Assembly (NCBI GenBank): GCA_017307955.1
Contig: JAFKFV010000009.1
Span: 186,001 to 250,000 of the forward strand
Reading direction: 5' to 3'
Length of the DNA: 64,000 nt
Origin: Allobosea sp.
Lineage (GTDB): Bacteria > Pseudomonadota > Alphaproteobacteria > Rhizobiales > Kaistiaceae
The notes below the pieces were generated by a model. The model was given only the letters and a program-made list of their open reading frames with translations. It did no database searches and was not told the origin of the DNA. This document shows, piece after piece, positions 51,307-60,688 of the stretch. Within the stretch, counting starts at the first letter, position 1. Every line of letters begins with the position of its first letter. Position numbers and translations under genes: made by a program.

Positions 51307-53439
51307 CTACCTGCTCTCGACGGTGAAGGCGATGCGGCTGTTCTTCTCGCGCCCTTCGGCCGTGGCGTTGCTGGCGACCGGCTTCGCCTCGCCATAGCCG
51401 ACCGCGGTCAGCCGCTCGCGGCGCACGCCATCGGCGACGAGATAGTCGAGCACGGCCCCGGCGCGGTCGGCGCTGATCGCCTTGTTGCGCTTGGCGCCGC
51501 CTGCCGAATCGGTGTGACCGCCGATTTCGATGCGGGCGGCGGGACAGCGCTGCACGATGGCGGCGAGGCGATCGACGAAGCCGAAGCTCTCCGGCGCAAT
51601 CGTTTTGTCGTCGGCAAAATCGATCTCGCGCGCCGCCTGCGCCTCGTCGAGCGCCGCCTGGCATTCGGCGGCCGAGAGCGGCGCGCCGCCGACCGCGACG
51701 ATCGTGCGCGAGGTGAAGGCGAAATCCTTCGGCACAGCAGCCGTCAGCGCTGCCTCGATCGCGGCGCGCGCATCCTCGGAGACCGCTGCGCCGGCGAGCG
51801 TCAGCGACTGGTCGGAGAGATCGGCGCGGCCGGAGGAGAGGCGGCTGATGGCCTGCACCGCCGCGACCGCGACATCGGTGAAGGCGGCCGGCGCGCCGCT
51901 CGCCCGCTCGACGCCGATTTCCACCTCCGCATTCGGAAAGCGCGGCTTGGCGGCGGCGAGGATCGTCGCGGTCGCCGCCTCGTCGGGCACGAAGCCGCCG
52001 AGCGTCAGGCTCTTCTCGGTCCGCGCGAGACTGAAGGTGAAGGGCGAGACCCGCGCCGGCGCCACCGCCTCGCTCTCGAGATCCATGCCGGCCGGCAGCG
52101 TCTTCGCCAATTGATCCGAGAGCGTCTTGAAGGCCGCGATCGACGCCGCCTCGCCCTCGATCGCATAGCGCTTGCCCTCGAGCGCCACGCTGCCGCGCGA
52201 CAGGAGCGCGAGCTGATCGAGGCTGAAGCTGAGCGCGCCGATCCAGTCCATCTTCGGATCGCCGGCGGCGATGACGAGGCGGTTGTCGATCCTGACGCCC
52301 GGAAAACCGCTGGCGGCGGCGTCGGAAACCCGCGCGCGCACATCCTCGGTCGGGACATAGCCGGCAAGGATGAGCCGGTCGGCGGTGCGGCTCGCGCGCC
52401 AGACATAGGGATCGACGAAGGGCGGCACGATCTCGACCGCGCCGAGCGCGACACCCTCTTCGCCGCCGTCGCGGCGCGCGCCGAGATCGGCCAGGAGCGC
52501 CTGGTGATCGGCCACCGATTTCGCCTTGCCCGTGAGCGAGAGCACGCCGCCATCGATTGTCGCGGTGCCCTCGGCGAGGCGGGGCAGTTCCGTCACGGCG
52601 AAGACGGCCGCCGCGGCGAAGCCGTCCGGCCCGCCCGAGGCGAGGCGCGTCTGGTCGTCGAGCGCGAGATCGGATTTTGCCGCGCGCGCAGCCGCGTCGA
52701 TGGCGTCGCGCGCCGCCTCGGAGGGAACGAAGCCGGTGATGTTGACTTTGCCGCCGTCGAAGGCGGCCTTCCAGACGAAGGACTCGGCCTTGGGCGGCAG
52801 GATGCGGACTGTGCGAAGCGCGATATTGGCCGGCATGCCCTTGGTCAGCGCCGCCGCCGCCGCGGCGAAGCGGTCCTCATCGAGCGCCGTTCCCTCGATC
52901 GAGAGATCGGGCCCGGTCAGCGTCGCCGTCCCGTCCGAAAGCTCCGCGACGCGCGCGAGGGCGAAGCGGGCGAGGCCGAGGAAATCGACCGGCTGGCCAC
53001 GCGCCAGCTGCGTCCGGTCATCGACGGCGACGCCCGGGAAGAGGCGGGCGAGGTCCGCCTTCAGGAGAAGCCGGATATCCTCGGACGGCACATAGCCCGT
53101 GAGCGATACGCCGTCCTTGTCGCGCGTCGCCGCGAAGACGTAGTTGGCCTTGAGCGGCAGGATGGCGCTCGCGTCGACCACCGCTCGGACGCCCCAGACC
53201 GACGATGCAGCCGCGTTCGCCAGCCGCTGCGCCTCGAGCGTCGGCGCGGTTCCGGCAAGGACGGCCGTCTGGCCCTCGACTTGGGCGCTCGCCCAGGACT
53301 GGCCGGCCTCGGCAAGCTGACGGTCGACGCGCTCGGTGAGGTCGGCCTCGACCGGCGCGCGGATGAGCATCACCGCCGCCGCGGCCAGCAGCGAGACGAT
53401 CAGCAGGCCGGACAGGAGGAAGACGCGCAGGCCCGTCAT
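51307..53439 (-). CDS. OmpA-domain protein with four BON-like internal repeats
   Basis: 710-aa envelope protein. An N-terminal hydrophobic segment (about 5-26) acts as anchor or signal. Four tandem units of roughly 100 residues follow, each beginning with an aromatic strand and a [TA/LA/GG]-[YF]-VP-[ST/DE]-E element (GYVPSED, GFVPSEA, GYVPTED, GFVPDEA), similar to BON-type domains. The C-terminal OmpA domain (about 590-710) has GHTDSAGGAKRNKAISADRA for peptidoglycan binding. It probably links the inner membrane or periplasm to the cell wall. First gene of an operon with two small membrane proteins. Confidence 0.85.
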   Translation of the reverse strand: MTGLRVFLLSGLLIVSLLAAAAVMLIRAPVEADLTERVDRQLAEAGQSWASAQVEGQTAVLAGTAPTLEAQRLANAAASSVWGVRAVVDASAILPLKANYVFAATRDKDGVSLTGYVPSEDIRLLLKADLARLFPGVAVDDRTQLARGQPVDFLGLARFALARVAELSDGTATLTGPDLSIEGTALDEDRFAAAAAALTKGMPANIALRTVRILPPKAESFVWKAAFDGGKVNITGFVPSEAARDAIDAAARAAKSDLALDDQTRLASGGPDGFAAAAVFAVTELPRLAEGTATIDGGVLSLTGKAKSVADHQALLADLGARRDGGEEGVALGAVEIVPPFVDPYVWRASRTADRLILAGYVPTEDVRARVSDAAASGFPGVRIDNRLVIAAGDPKMDWIGALSFSLDQLALLSRGSVALEGKRYAIEGEAASIAAFKTLSDQLAKTLPAGMDLESEAVAPARVSPFTFSLARTEKSLTLGGFVPDEAATATILAAAKPRFPNAEVEIGVERASGAPAAFTDVAVAAVQAISRLSSGRADLSDQSLTLAGAAVSEDARAAIEAALTAAVPKDFAFTSRTIVAVGGAPLSAAECQAALDEAQAAREIDFADDKTIAPESFGFVDRLAAIVQRCPAARIEIGGHTDSAGGAKRNKAISADRAGAVLDYLVADGVRRERLTAVGYGEAKPVASNATAEGREKNSRIAFTVESR

Positions 53440-53687
53440 GGCGGCGCGCGGCGGGTCGGCGACAGGCTTGTCGAATGGCGACAGTGCCGGCCGGGCGGCG
53501 ACCCGGCGGCGCGCTCACCTCGCGACGGACAATCGCCGGCCATCGTCCCGCTCTCCGGCCATCAGGGCGCCGGCCCTTCAGGCTGCCGGCGGATCACGGA
53601 TAAGTGCAGGAATCGTGGGGCCGCCGCAAGCATCGCGGCGAAACTCGCGGTGGATGAAAGACGCGGCGAAGCGCGGAGGTCCGGCCG

Positions 53688-54512
53688 CTATTGCGCGGAG
53701 GCCTGCTCGCGGCCGCCATGCTTGGCGATCCAGTCGTCGGAAAGCGCCAGCGCCGTCCGCCGCTCCGTCTCGGTCGCGACCGAGAAGGCCTGTTCCTGCA
53801 GCCGCTGGATCCAGGGATCGGCGCCCTGCGAACGGTCGCGTGCGACATTCAGATACATGAGGCCGAGAACCGGCTCGCGGCCGACCCCCTCGCCCTCGAA
53901 CAGCATATGGCCGAGCAACGCCTGCGCGCGGACATTGCCCTTGGTCGCGGCGAGCTTCGCCCAGCGCACGGCCTGGCGCGGGTCGGGATCGCCGCCCTCG
54001 CCTTCGTAATACATGCGGGCGAGATTGAGCTGCGCTTCCGGATCGCCGAAATAGGAGGCGGCATAGGCGAACATCTGCCGGGCACGGCCGAAATCCGGCT
54101 TGATGGCGCTGTTCGGGATGCCCTCGCGGTAATAGGAGCCGAGCTCGACGAAGGCGTTGGCGACGAAGCGGGCCGAGCTGCCGTCCGGATTGTCGTCGGC
54201 ATGCCCGTCGGCGATCTCGCTGAACATCTCGAAGGCCTTCATGTCGTCCTTGGCGAGGCCGTCGCCTTCGGCATACATGCGCCCGAGCTTCCACTGCGCC
54301 GCAGCATGGCCCTTCTCGGCGGCATAGGTCAGCGCCTCGATGGCCGTGGTCTTGTCGCCTTGCTTGTAGGCGTTGAATCCGAGACGGAACGCTTCCGTCG
54401 GCGTGGCGTTCTTGTCGAGCGTGCGCGCATCGAGCGCGTATGCGCCCGAAAGGCCGCTCAACAGGCCAAGGCCGAACAGGGCAGCGCCGCTGAACGCGTT
54501 ACAGTACCGCAT
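53688..54512 (-). CDS. exoR: ExoR-like periplasmic Sel1-repeat regulator
   Basis: 274-aa protein with a signal peptide ending in AYA (about 26) and several Sel1/TPR repeats (AAEKGHAAAQWKLGRMYAEGDG, AASYFGDPEAQLNLARMYYEG, AATKGNVRAQALLGHMLFEGEG). TPTEAFRLGFNAYKQGDKTTAIEAL and WIQRLQEQA match rhizobial ExoR, a periplasmic inhibitor of the ExoS-ChvI two-component system that controls exopolysaccharide, motility and acid response. ExoS and ChvI are not in the window. The stand-alone position is normal for exoR. Confidence 0.88.
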   Translation of the reverse strand: MRYCNAFSGAALFGLGLLSGLSGAYALDARTLDKNATPTEAFRLGFNAYKQGDKTTAIEALTYAAEKGHAAAQWKLGRMYAEGDGLAKDDMKAFEMFSEIADGHADDNPDGSSARFVANAFVELGSYYREGIPNSAIKPDFGRARQMFAYAASYFGDPEAQLNLARMYYEGEGGDPDPRQAVRWAKLAATKGNVRAQALLGHMLFEGEGVGREPVLGLMYLNVARDRSQGADPWIQRLQEQAFSVATETERRTALALSDDWIAKHGGREQASAQ

Positions 54513-55032
54513 GACTTGCCACTTCGTTGCGGACAGCCGAGCCTACAGCGGCGAAAAAGCACCACTGTCGGCCGAGGCGGGCCGCGTCGCCGCGGCCATG
54601 AATGGGTTGAAAGAGAATATGGCTCTGCTTTCCGGCGAAACCTAGGCCGGTGAAGAGGGCGACATCCGAATGACTCGGCCGGTCGCCAACTGCGCAAGCA
54701 GAACCGCTATTTCCCACGCTACGCCGCAAGATCTGTCCTATCCGCCCCCGGATGGTGCGCAAGCTCGTGTCGCTTTATGGCTGAAAGGGGGCAGATCGGG
54801 GCAGCGAGCGGCCCAGCCGGAGTCTTGCTGCAACACTGTTGCTACCCCGCCACAGACTGTGTCGCGGCAGAAGCGGGCGCGGCCGCGGGGGTGTCGTCCC
54901 GAGGACCACCTCGAACAAACCGGAAACATCGGGCTCGCCCAGGCGCGCCGCCCGTGGCAAGATTTGTGCCTTACTCATTCGTGCTTGATTCGTGGGGGCG
55001 GTCCGGGCCATCTCCCCCGCGACAGGAACGGG
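54513..55032. other. Intergenic region between exoR and parE
   Basis: 520 bases without a supportable gene. Short open frames cross it but none has a ribosome site or a recognisable product. It should hold the divergent exoR and parE promoters. A 13-base palindrome GCAACACTGTTGC lies at 54830-54842; I cannot assign it. Confidence 0.6.
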
Positions 55033-57093
55033 ATGCCTATGGAAGACAATGACCTCTTCGGCGCAGCTCTGACCGAAGCGCCAGCGCCTGCAAGCGGAGC
55101 CAAGGCAAGAGCGACCGAGGCACGAGCGGCGGAGGCGCGGGCCGCCGCGCAGCGTCCGGCCGAGGCCGATTATTCCGCCGCCGACATCGAGGTGCTCGAA
55201 GGGCTGGAGCCGGTGCGGCGCCGGCCGGGCATGTATATCGGCGGCACCGACGAGAAGGCGCTGCATCATCTCTTCGCCGAGGTGATCGACAATTCGATGG
55301 ACGAGGCCGTCGCCGGCCACGCCAATTTCATCGAGGTCGAGCTCACGGCCGACGGCTTCCTGACGGTCACCGACAACGGACGCGGCATCCCGGTCGACCC
55401 GCATCCGAAGTTCAAGGACAAGTCCGCGCTCGAAGTGATCATGACGACGCTTCATTCAGGCGGAAAGTTCGATTCCAAGGTCTACGAGACCTCGGGCGGC
55501 CTTCATGGCGTCGGCGTCTCGGTGGTGAATGCGCTGTCCGAGGTACTTGAGGTCGAGGTCGCGCGCGGCCGCAAGCTCTACCGCCAGAGTTTTGCACGCG
55601 GCGTTCCGACCTCGGGCCTCGAACTCGTCGGCGATGTCCAGAACCGGCGCGGCACGCGGACCCGCTTCAAGCCCGATCCGCAGATCTTCGGCGCGGGGGC
55701 GACGTTCAGCCCGGCGCGCATCTTCGCCATGGCACGCTCGAAGGCCTATCTCTTCGGCGGCGTCGAGATTCGCTGGAACTGCGCGGCGGAGCTCATCGCG
55801 CCCGGCGCCGCGACGCCGACGACGGCCGTCTTTCATTTTCCCGGCGGTCTCAAGGACTTCCTCGCCGCCGATCTCGTCGACGAGAAGCCGGTGACCGGCA
55901 CGATCTTCGCGGGCCGCACGGACAAGGCGAGCGGCCATGGCGCCGCCGAATGGGCCGTCACCTGGTTCCCCGGCGACGGCTATGTCCGCTCCTATTGCAA
56001 CACGATCCCGACGCCGGAGGGCGGCACGCATGAGCAGGGCCTGCGCACGGCGCTGCTGCGCGGCCTCAAGGCGCATGCCGAGCGCACGGGCAACAAGCGC
56101 GCGTCGATCATCACCGCCGAGGACGTGATGACCTCCTGCGCGGCGATGCTCTCCGTCTTCGTGCGCGAGCCGGAATTCGTCGGCCAGACCAAGGACCGCC
56201 TGTCGACCGGCGAAGCCGCGCGCATCGTCGAGAAGGCGATCGGCGATCCGTTCGACCATTGGCTGGCGGCCTCGCCGCAGGACGCCTCGCGCCTGCTCGA
56301 CTGGGTGATCGAGCGGGCCGACGAACGGCTGCGCCGCCGCCAGGAAAAGGAAGTCTCGCGCAAGAGCGCGGTGCGCAAGCTGCGCCTGCCGGGCAAGCTC
56401 GCCGATTGCAGCCAGAGCGCGGCGCAAGGCAGCGAGATCTTCATCGTCGAGGGCGATTCCGCCGGCGGTTCGGCCAAGCAGGCGCGCGACCGCGCCAGCC
56501 AGGCGGTGCTGCCATTGCGCGGCAAGATCCTCAACGTCGCCAATGCCGGCCGCGAGAAGCTCGGCGCCAACCAGCAGCTCGCCGACCTCATGCAAGCGCT
56601 CGGCGTCGGCCCGCGCAGCCAGTATCGCGACGAGGACCTTCGCTACGACAAGGTCATCATCATGACCGACGCCGATGTCGACGGTGCCCATATCGCGTCG
56701 CTGCTGATCACCTTCTTCTATCGCGAGATGCCGCAGATGATCGCGAACGGCCATCTCTATCTGGCCGTGCCGCCGCTCTACCGCATCAGCCAGGGCGGCA
56801 AGACGCTTTACGCGCGCGACGACGCGCACAAGGATCAGCTGCTGAAGTCCGAGTTTACCGGCAAGGGCAAGGTCGAGATCGGCCGCTTCAAGGGCCTCGG
56901 CGAGATGATGCCGGCGCAGCTCAAGGAAACGACGATGGACCCCTCGAAGCGCACGCTGCTGCGCGTCGGCATCGTCGATGGCGAGATCGAGCTGACGCGC
57001 GACACCGTGGAGCAGCTGATGGGCAACAAGCCCGAGGAGCGCTTCCGCTTCATCCAGGACAACGCCGCCTTCGCGACCGAGATCGACATCTAG
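55033..57093 (+). CDS. parE: DNA topoisomerase IV subunit B
   Basis: 686-aa ATPase subunit that with ParC decatenates chromosomes. The GHKL ATP site includes EVIDNSMDEAV, TVTDNGRGIPV and GGLHGVGVSVVNALS; the TOPRIM domain has EGDSAGGSA and DADVDGAHIASL. The N-terminal 45 residues are an Ala/Glu-rich extension common in alphaproteobacterial ParE. The ATG at 55033 follows AGGA. Other in-frame starts far upstream have no conserved sequence. Confidence 0.95.
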   Translation: MPMEDNDLFGAALTEAPAPASGAKARATEARAAEARAAAQRPAEADYSAADIEVLEGLEPVRRRPGMYIGGTDEKALHHLFAEVIDNSMDEAVAGHANFIEVELTADGFLTVTDNGRGIPVDPHPKFKDKSALEVIMTTLHSGGKFDSKVYETSGGLHGVGVSVVNALSEVLEVEVARGRKLYRQSFARGVPTSGLELVGDVQNRRGTRTRFKPDPQIFGAGATFSPARIFAMARSKAYLFGGVEIRWNCAAELIAPGAATPTTAVFHFPGGLKDFLAADLVDEKPVTGTIFAGRTDKASGHGAAEWAVTWFPGDGYVRSYCNTIPTPEGGTHEQGLRTALLRGLKAHAERTGNKRASIITAEDVMTSCAAMLSVFVREPEFVGQTKDRLSTGEAARIVEKAIGDPFDHWLAASPQDASRLLDWVIERADERLRRRQEKEVSRKSAVRKLRLPGKLADCSQSAAQGSEIFIVEGDSAGGSAKQARDRASQAVLPLRGKILNVANAGREKLGANQQLADLMQALGVGPRSQYRDEDLRYDKVIIMTDADVDGAHIASLLITFFYREMPQMIANGHLYLAVPPLYRISQGGKTLYARDDAHKDQLLKSEFTGKGKVEIGRFKGLGEMMPAQLKETTMDPSKRTLLRVGIVDGEIELTRDTVEQLMGNKPEERFRFIQDNAAFATEIDI

Positions 57094-57216
57094 GATTTCT
57101 TCAGGCGGGGCCAGTCGGACTTCGCCTGGATAAACTGGATGAAGACAAGCCGGTAGAGCTTTGCCGGCGAATCGGAATTTCGTCGGCGGCAATCTTGAAA
57201 GACGGGGGAGGCAGTC

Positions 57217-57588
57217 ATGGGCGTGACGGGCATCGGCGGCTTCTTCTTCCGCTCCCGCGATCCGGAGGCGCTCACCGCCTGGTATGCCGAGCATCTCGGC
57301 ATCGGCGCCGAACCGAACCCCGTCTGGCATACGGCGGCCGGGCCGACCGTCTTCGCCCCCTTCGCCGAGGCGAGCGACTATTTCGCCGCCGATCGGCGCT
57401 GGATGCTCAATCTCCGCGTCGACGATCTCGACGCGCTCGTGGCGAGCCTCCGCGCGTCCGGGGTCGAGGTCACCACGCGACCCGAATGGGACATGCCCGG
57501 CATCGGCCGCTTCGCCCGCATTCATGACCCGGAAGGCAACCCGATCGAACTCTGGCAGCCGGCCGGGGTTACGCCGCCCGGCTCCTGA
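57217..57588 (+). CDS. VOC-superfamily (glyoxalase-like) protein
   Basis: 123-aa single-domain protein of the vicinal oxygen chelate fold. The N-terminal GVTGIGGFFFRSRDPEALTAWYAEHLGI and C-terminal ARIHDPEGNPIELWQP are the two repeat halves, the latter with the metal-binding Glu. Substrate unknown; dimeric bleomycin-resistance or glyoxalase-like roles are typical. It ends 2 bases before the convergent Tag-like gene. Confidence 0.88.
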   Translation: MGVTGIGGFFFRSRDPEALTAWYAEHLGIGAEPNPVWHTAAGPTVFAPFAEASDYFAADRRWMLNLRVDDLDALVASLRASGVEVTTRPEWDMPGIGRFARIHDPEGNPIELWQPAGVTPPGS

Positions 57589-57590
57589 CC

Positions 57591-58295
57591 CTATTCGCCC
57601 TCTTCCTCGCCGGCCGCCCGGTTCTCGCCGATCGAGAGGGCGCAGATGCGTGAAAGATGCGTGTAGGGCAGTCCCGTCTCGGCACGCCAGGCGCTGAACG
57701 CCGCCTGGACCTTCGCCATGTCGCCCTTCGACTTCGGCTCGGCCGCGATGTCGACGCCGGCATCGCGGAGGCAGGCGACGACGTCCCCCGACAGGACGAA
57801 GGCGTCGAAGCCGAGGAAACGCAGCAGCATCTGGCCCGAATTGCCGCCGAGGCGGCTGCCGCGCTTGGCGAGCAGATCGAGGAGGCCGACCTCGTCGTCG
57901 GCCGGCCAGGCGGCGAGGAAGCGGCCGAAACTGCCATGCTCGGCGGCAATCGCCCGCACGAAGGCGGCGTTGTCGCGCACCGAGCGGATCTTGGCGCCGT
58001 TGCGGACGATGCGCGCATCGCGCTCCAGCCCGTCCCAATAGTCGTCCGGCTGGAACATCAGCGCGCCCGGATCGAAACCTAGAAAGGCCGCCTCGAAGCC
58101 CGGCCATTTCGCCTCGATGACGCTCCAGACGAAGCCGGCGCTGAAGACGCGCTTCGCCATCATCGCGAGGACTCGGTCATTGGGAAGCGCGGCGAGCGCG
58201 TCGTTGCCCGGAACATTTGGCAGCAGCGCCGCGAGCGCCGCCGCGCCGCCCTTGCGCTGTTCGGCACGCTCGCGGATGGCGGAAAACGGGGTCAT
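57591..58295 (-). CDS. Tag-like DNA-3-methyladenine glycosylase I family protein
   Basis: 234-aa protein of the Tag family. AKRVFSAGFVWSVIEAKWPGFEAAFLGFDP and RNGAKIRSVRDNAAFV match the family's helical core. It is longer than E. coli Tag (187 aa) and lacks an evident N-terminal zinc cysteine, so it belongs to a divergent branch whose substrate range may differ. Its start overlaps the DUF2254 stop by 4 bases, so the two are coupled. Confidence 0.78.
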   Translation of the reverse strand: MTPFSAIRERAEQRKGGAAALAALLPNVPGNDALAALPNDRVLAMMAKRVFSAGFVWSVIEAKWPGFEAAFLGFDPGALMFQPDDYWDGLERDARIVRNGAKIRSVRDNAAFVRAIAAEHGSFGRFLAAWPADDEVGLLDLLAKRGSRLGGNSGQMLLRFLGFDAFVLSGDVVACLRDAGVDIAAEPKSKGDMAKVQAAFSAWRAETGLPYTHLSRICALSIGENRAAGEEEGE

Positions 58296-59596
58296 CGGCC
58301 GTCATCCCCTTCTTCGACCAGTTCGGCCCGGCGCCGCTGCGCATCGAGGCTCGCCAGCCGGTCGCGGTCGGCCGGAAGGTCGAGCGAGAGCTCGGCGCGG
58401 GCGAGCGCGAGATCGGCCTGCGTCAGCGCCGCGCGGCGGAACGCGTCGCTGCCGATGCCGGCCAGCGCGAGCAGCGCCTTGCGGATGCGCAGTTGCACTT
58501 CGATCAGCCCCGCGCCGTCGCGTGCGACCAGCATGAACGCATCCTCGAAAAGGTCGGCGTCGGCGAGCGGCGCGACATGGACGCGCGGAAAGCGGATCTC
58601 GATCTCGTCGGGACGGTCCTTCCCCTCCCCCCACAGCGTCAGCAATCGCGTCGTCCGGCCGACCACGTCGATGGCGGTGCCGGCGTCGTTGATGCCCGGC
58701 GAGAGGGCGCGCGAGGCGATCTCGCTCATCACGGCGAGGCCGAAACGCGGGTCCTGGTCGAAGCTGCGCTCCGCCGAGACCGAAAACGCGCCGCGGATGG
58801 CCGCCAGCGCCTCGCCGCCTTCCTCGCCTTCGATCGAGCCGGCCACGAAGACCAGCGGCGTCTCGGGATAGAGGAAGGCGCCGACCGGGGCCGCGAGATA
58901 GATGTCGCCATCGATCGTGTCGGCGGCGTCGGCGAGCGCGCCGATATCGATATGCTGGACATAGCCGACCTGATCGGCGGGGACGGGCGATGCGTCATGC
59001 GGGATGTCCCGCGCCGGATCGATGAGCGGCGCAGCGCCGAGCGTCGGCTGCGCGATCCTCAGTTCCAGCGCCGAGCGGGTGGCATGTTCGACGCGATCCG
59101 TCGTCTCCCCGACCCGGCCGAGCCGCGTCAGATGGTCGATCCAGCGCAGCAGCGTCACCACGATGAGGACGATGACGCCGATGGTGACGAGGAAGAGGAT
59201 GGTGCGGCCACGATCGCCATAGGCGCCGGTCTTGAGCACGACGATGCCGACGATGCCGAACAGGAACGAGCCGAGGAATGTCGAGAGGACGTTCTGCGTG
59301 ACGCGGTCCTCGATCAGCAGCTTGGTCGCCCGCGGCGTCACATTGCTGGTCGCCGAGCCATAGGCCGAGGTCATGACGCTGAGCGAGAAGGTGGTGACGG
59401 CGAGCATCGAGGAGGCGATGATGTCGAGGATGCCCTCCACGGCATCCGCTCCGATGTCACCCGGTATGGTCCAGGGAATGTATCGCTCGACCACCGCCGC
59501 GAGAATCGCCGCGAAGACGCCCATCGAGCCGACGAGCGAGGCGCGGAACCACAGCCGCCGCGTCAGTTGCCTCAAGAGCCATTGCCATCGCGACAT
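58292..59596 (-). CDS. DUF2254 membrane protein
   Basis: 434-aa protein with four predicted N-terminal helices (within about 15-150) and a large soluble C-terminal half. LAVTTFSLSVMTSAYGSATSNVTPRATKLLIEDRVTQNVLSTFLGSF is the family's conserved core. Function unknown. The cytoplasmic part contains SRALSPGINDAGTA, another conserved stretch. First gene of a pair with the Tag-like glycosylase. Confidence 0.9.
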   Translation of the reverse strand: MSRWQWLLRQLTRRLWFRASLVGSMGVFAAILAAVVERYIPWTIPGDIGADAVEGILDIIASSMLAVTTFSLSVMTSAYGSATSNVTPRATKLLIEDRVTQNVLSTFLGSFLFGIVGIVVLKTGAYGDRGRTILFLVTIGVIVLIVVTLLRWIDHLTRLGRVGETTDRVEHATRSALELRIAQPTLGAAPLIDPARDIPHDASPVPADQVGYVQHIDIGALADAADTIDGDIYLAAPVGAFLYPETPLVFVAGSIEGEEGGEALAAIRGAFSVSAERSFDQDPRFGLAVMSEIASRALSPGINDAGTAIDVVGRTTRLLTLWGEGKDRPDEIEIRFPRVHVAPLADADLFEDAFMLVARDGAGLIEVQLRIRKALLALAGIGSDAFRRAALTQADLALARAELSLDLPADRDRLASLDAQRRRAELVEEGDDGR

Positions 59597-59694
59597 GCAT
59601 GCCTCCGCGGTCCGGACCGGTCATGACGCGAGTCGCGCCTCAGGAGAACCTAGCGCGGACAGGGGCGATCGGCGAATGCAAGCGGGCCGAACCC

Positions 59695-60129
59695 GTGGCG
59701 GCTGAGCTCGCCGGCCTCTTTCTCGCGGCCCTCGTCGCCGCCACCCTCCTGCCGGCGCAGTCGGAGGCGGTGCTGGTGGCGCTGATCGCAAAGGGCGACG
59801 TGCCGGTCGTGCTGCTGGTCGCTGTCGCCACCGCCGGCAACGTTCTCGGCTCGGCCGTGAACTGGCTGCTCGGCCGCTTCATCGAGCGCTGGCGCGGGAA
59901 GCGCTGGTTTCCGGCCTCCGAGGCCTCGCTCGACCGGGCGCAGCGCTGGTATCACCGTTTCGGCCGCTGGAGCCTCCTCTTCGCCTGGCTGCCCGTCATC
60001 GGCGATCCGCTGACGGTCGTCGCCGGCATGCTGCGGGAGCCGCTCGCGTCCTTCCTCGTCTTGGTGACGATCGGCAAGCTCGGCCGCTACATCGCGCTGG
60101 CGCTGGCGGCGAAGGGCCTCTTCGGCTGA
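59695..60129 (+). CDS. YqaA-type (SNARE-associated/DedA-like) membrane protein
   Basis: About 144-aa inner-membrane protein matching E. coli YqaA in size and pattern: FLAALVAATLLPAQSEAVLVALIAKGD, TAGNVLGSAVNWLLGRF, WLPVIGDPLTVVAGMLR and IGKLGRYIALALA. Related DedA proteins recycle lipid carriers, but YqaA itself is uncharacterised. The GTG at 59695 gives the usual N-terminus; an ATG at 59623 would add 24 residues. No clear ribosome site supports either. Confidence 0.82.
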   Translation: MAAELAGLFLAALVAATLLPAQSEAVLVALIAKGDVPVVLLVAVATAGNVLGSAVNWLLGRFIERWRGKRWFPASEASLDRAQRWYHRFGRWSLLFAWLPVIGDPLTVVAGMLREPLASFLVLVTIGKLGRYIALALAAKGLFG

Positions 60130-60132
60130 GCG

Positions 60133-60633
60133 TCAGACATAGAAGCCGTCGCGCAGATTGATGCCATGCTCGACATAGGCCTTCATGCAGGCGAGCATCT
60201 GCGACCAGCCCTGGCAGTTGCCATAGCTGGAGCGAAGGCCCGCCCCGGTCGGCCGCCAGCCCGCCTCGCTGATCGTCACCAGCGTGCGCCCGTCCTCGAG
60301 CGGCTCGAACAGCATCGTCACCGTTGTCTCGTAAGGCCCCGCCTCCCCGCCCGGCGCAGCCTCCTGGTCGACCGATTCCCAGCGCAGCACGATGCGCCGG
60401 TCCTTCTCGACCTCGACGACATGGACCGGAAAGGCGCCGGGAAAATCCGCGAAGTCCCACGTCACCGTCGCGCCGGTCTCGAGCCGCCCCTTGGCGCCGC
60501 CGGTCGTGAAATAGCCCGAGAGCTTTCCCGGATCGACGACCGCCTCGAACACCTCGGAGACGGGCCGGGCGATGCGGCCGGAAATCGTGAAGGCGAGATC
60601 CTCGGGTTCGAGCTTCCTGGAATTCACGTCCAT
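60133..60633 (-). CDS. SRPBCC/AHSA1-domain protein
   Basis: 166-aa protein of the START-like fold (activator of Hsp90 ATPase homologue 1 group). ISGRIARPVSEVFEAVVDPGKLSGYF at the N-terminus and GWSQMLACMKAYVEHG at the C-terminus are family-typical. It probably binds a hydrophobic ligand. AGGAGG precedes the ATG. It is divergent from an ArsR-family gene, a very common arrangement in which the ArsR protein controls both. Confidence 0.88.
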   Translation of the reverse strand: MDVNSRKLEPEDLAFTISGRIARPVSEVFEAVVDPGKLSGYFTTGGAKGRLETGATVTWDFADFPGAFPVHVVEVEKDRRIVLRWESVDQEAAPGGEAGPYETTVTMLFEPLEDGRTLVTISEAGWRPTGAGLRSSYGNCQGWSQMLACMKAYVEHGINLRDGFYV

Positions 60634-60666
60634 GACGGTGCTCCTCCTGATGACGTCGAGCTCGAT

Positions 60667-60688
60667 CATGTTATAAAAGAATAACATG
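60667..60688. promoter_or_regulatory. ArsR operator overlapping the arsR-type start codon
   Basis: CATGTTAT and ATAACATG are perfect 8-bp inverted arms around AAAAGA in the 52-base divergent gap. The right arm includes the start codon of the ArsR gene. This AT-rich palindrome is typical of ArsR-family binding sites. Confidence 0.75.

Noticed and set aside
54670..55032. Extended N-terminus of ParE
   Set aside because: The in-frame upstream codons are proline- and arginine-rich with no conserved sequence; the ATG at 55033 with AGGA gives the normal ParE beginning.
55456..58107. An 883-codon minus-strand open frame
   Set aside because: It is antisense to parE and the VOC gene and runs through the Tag-like gene in another frame; composition is typical of a shadow frame.
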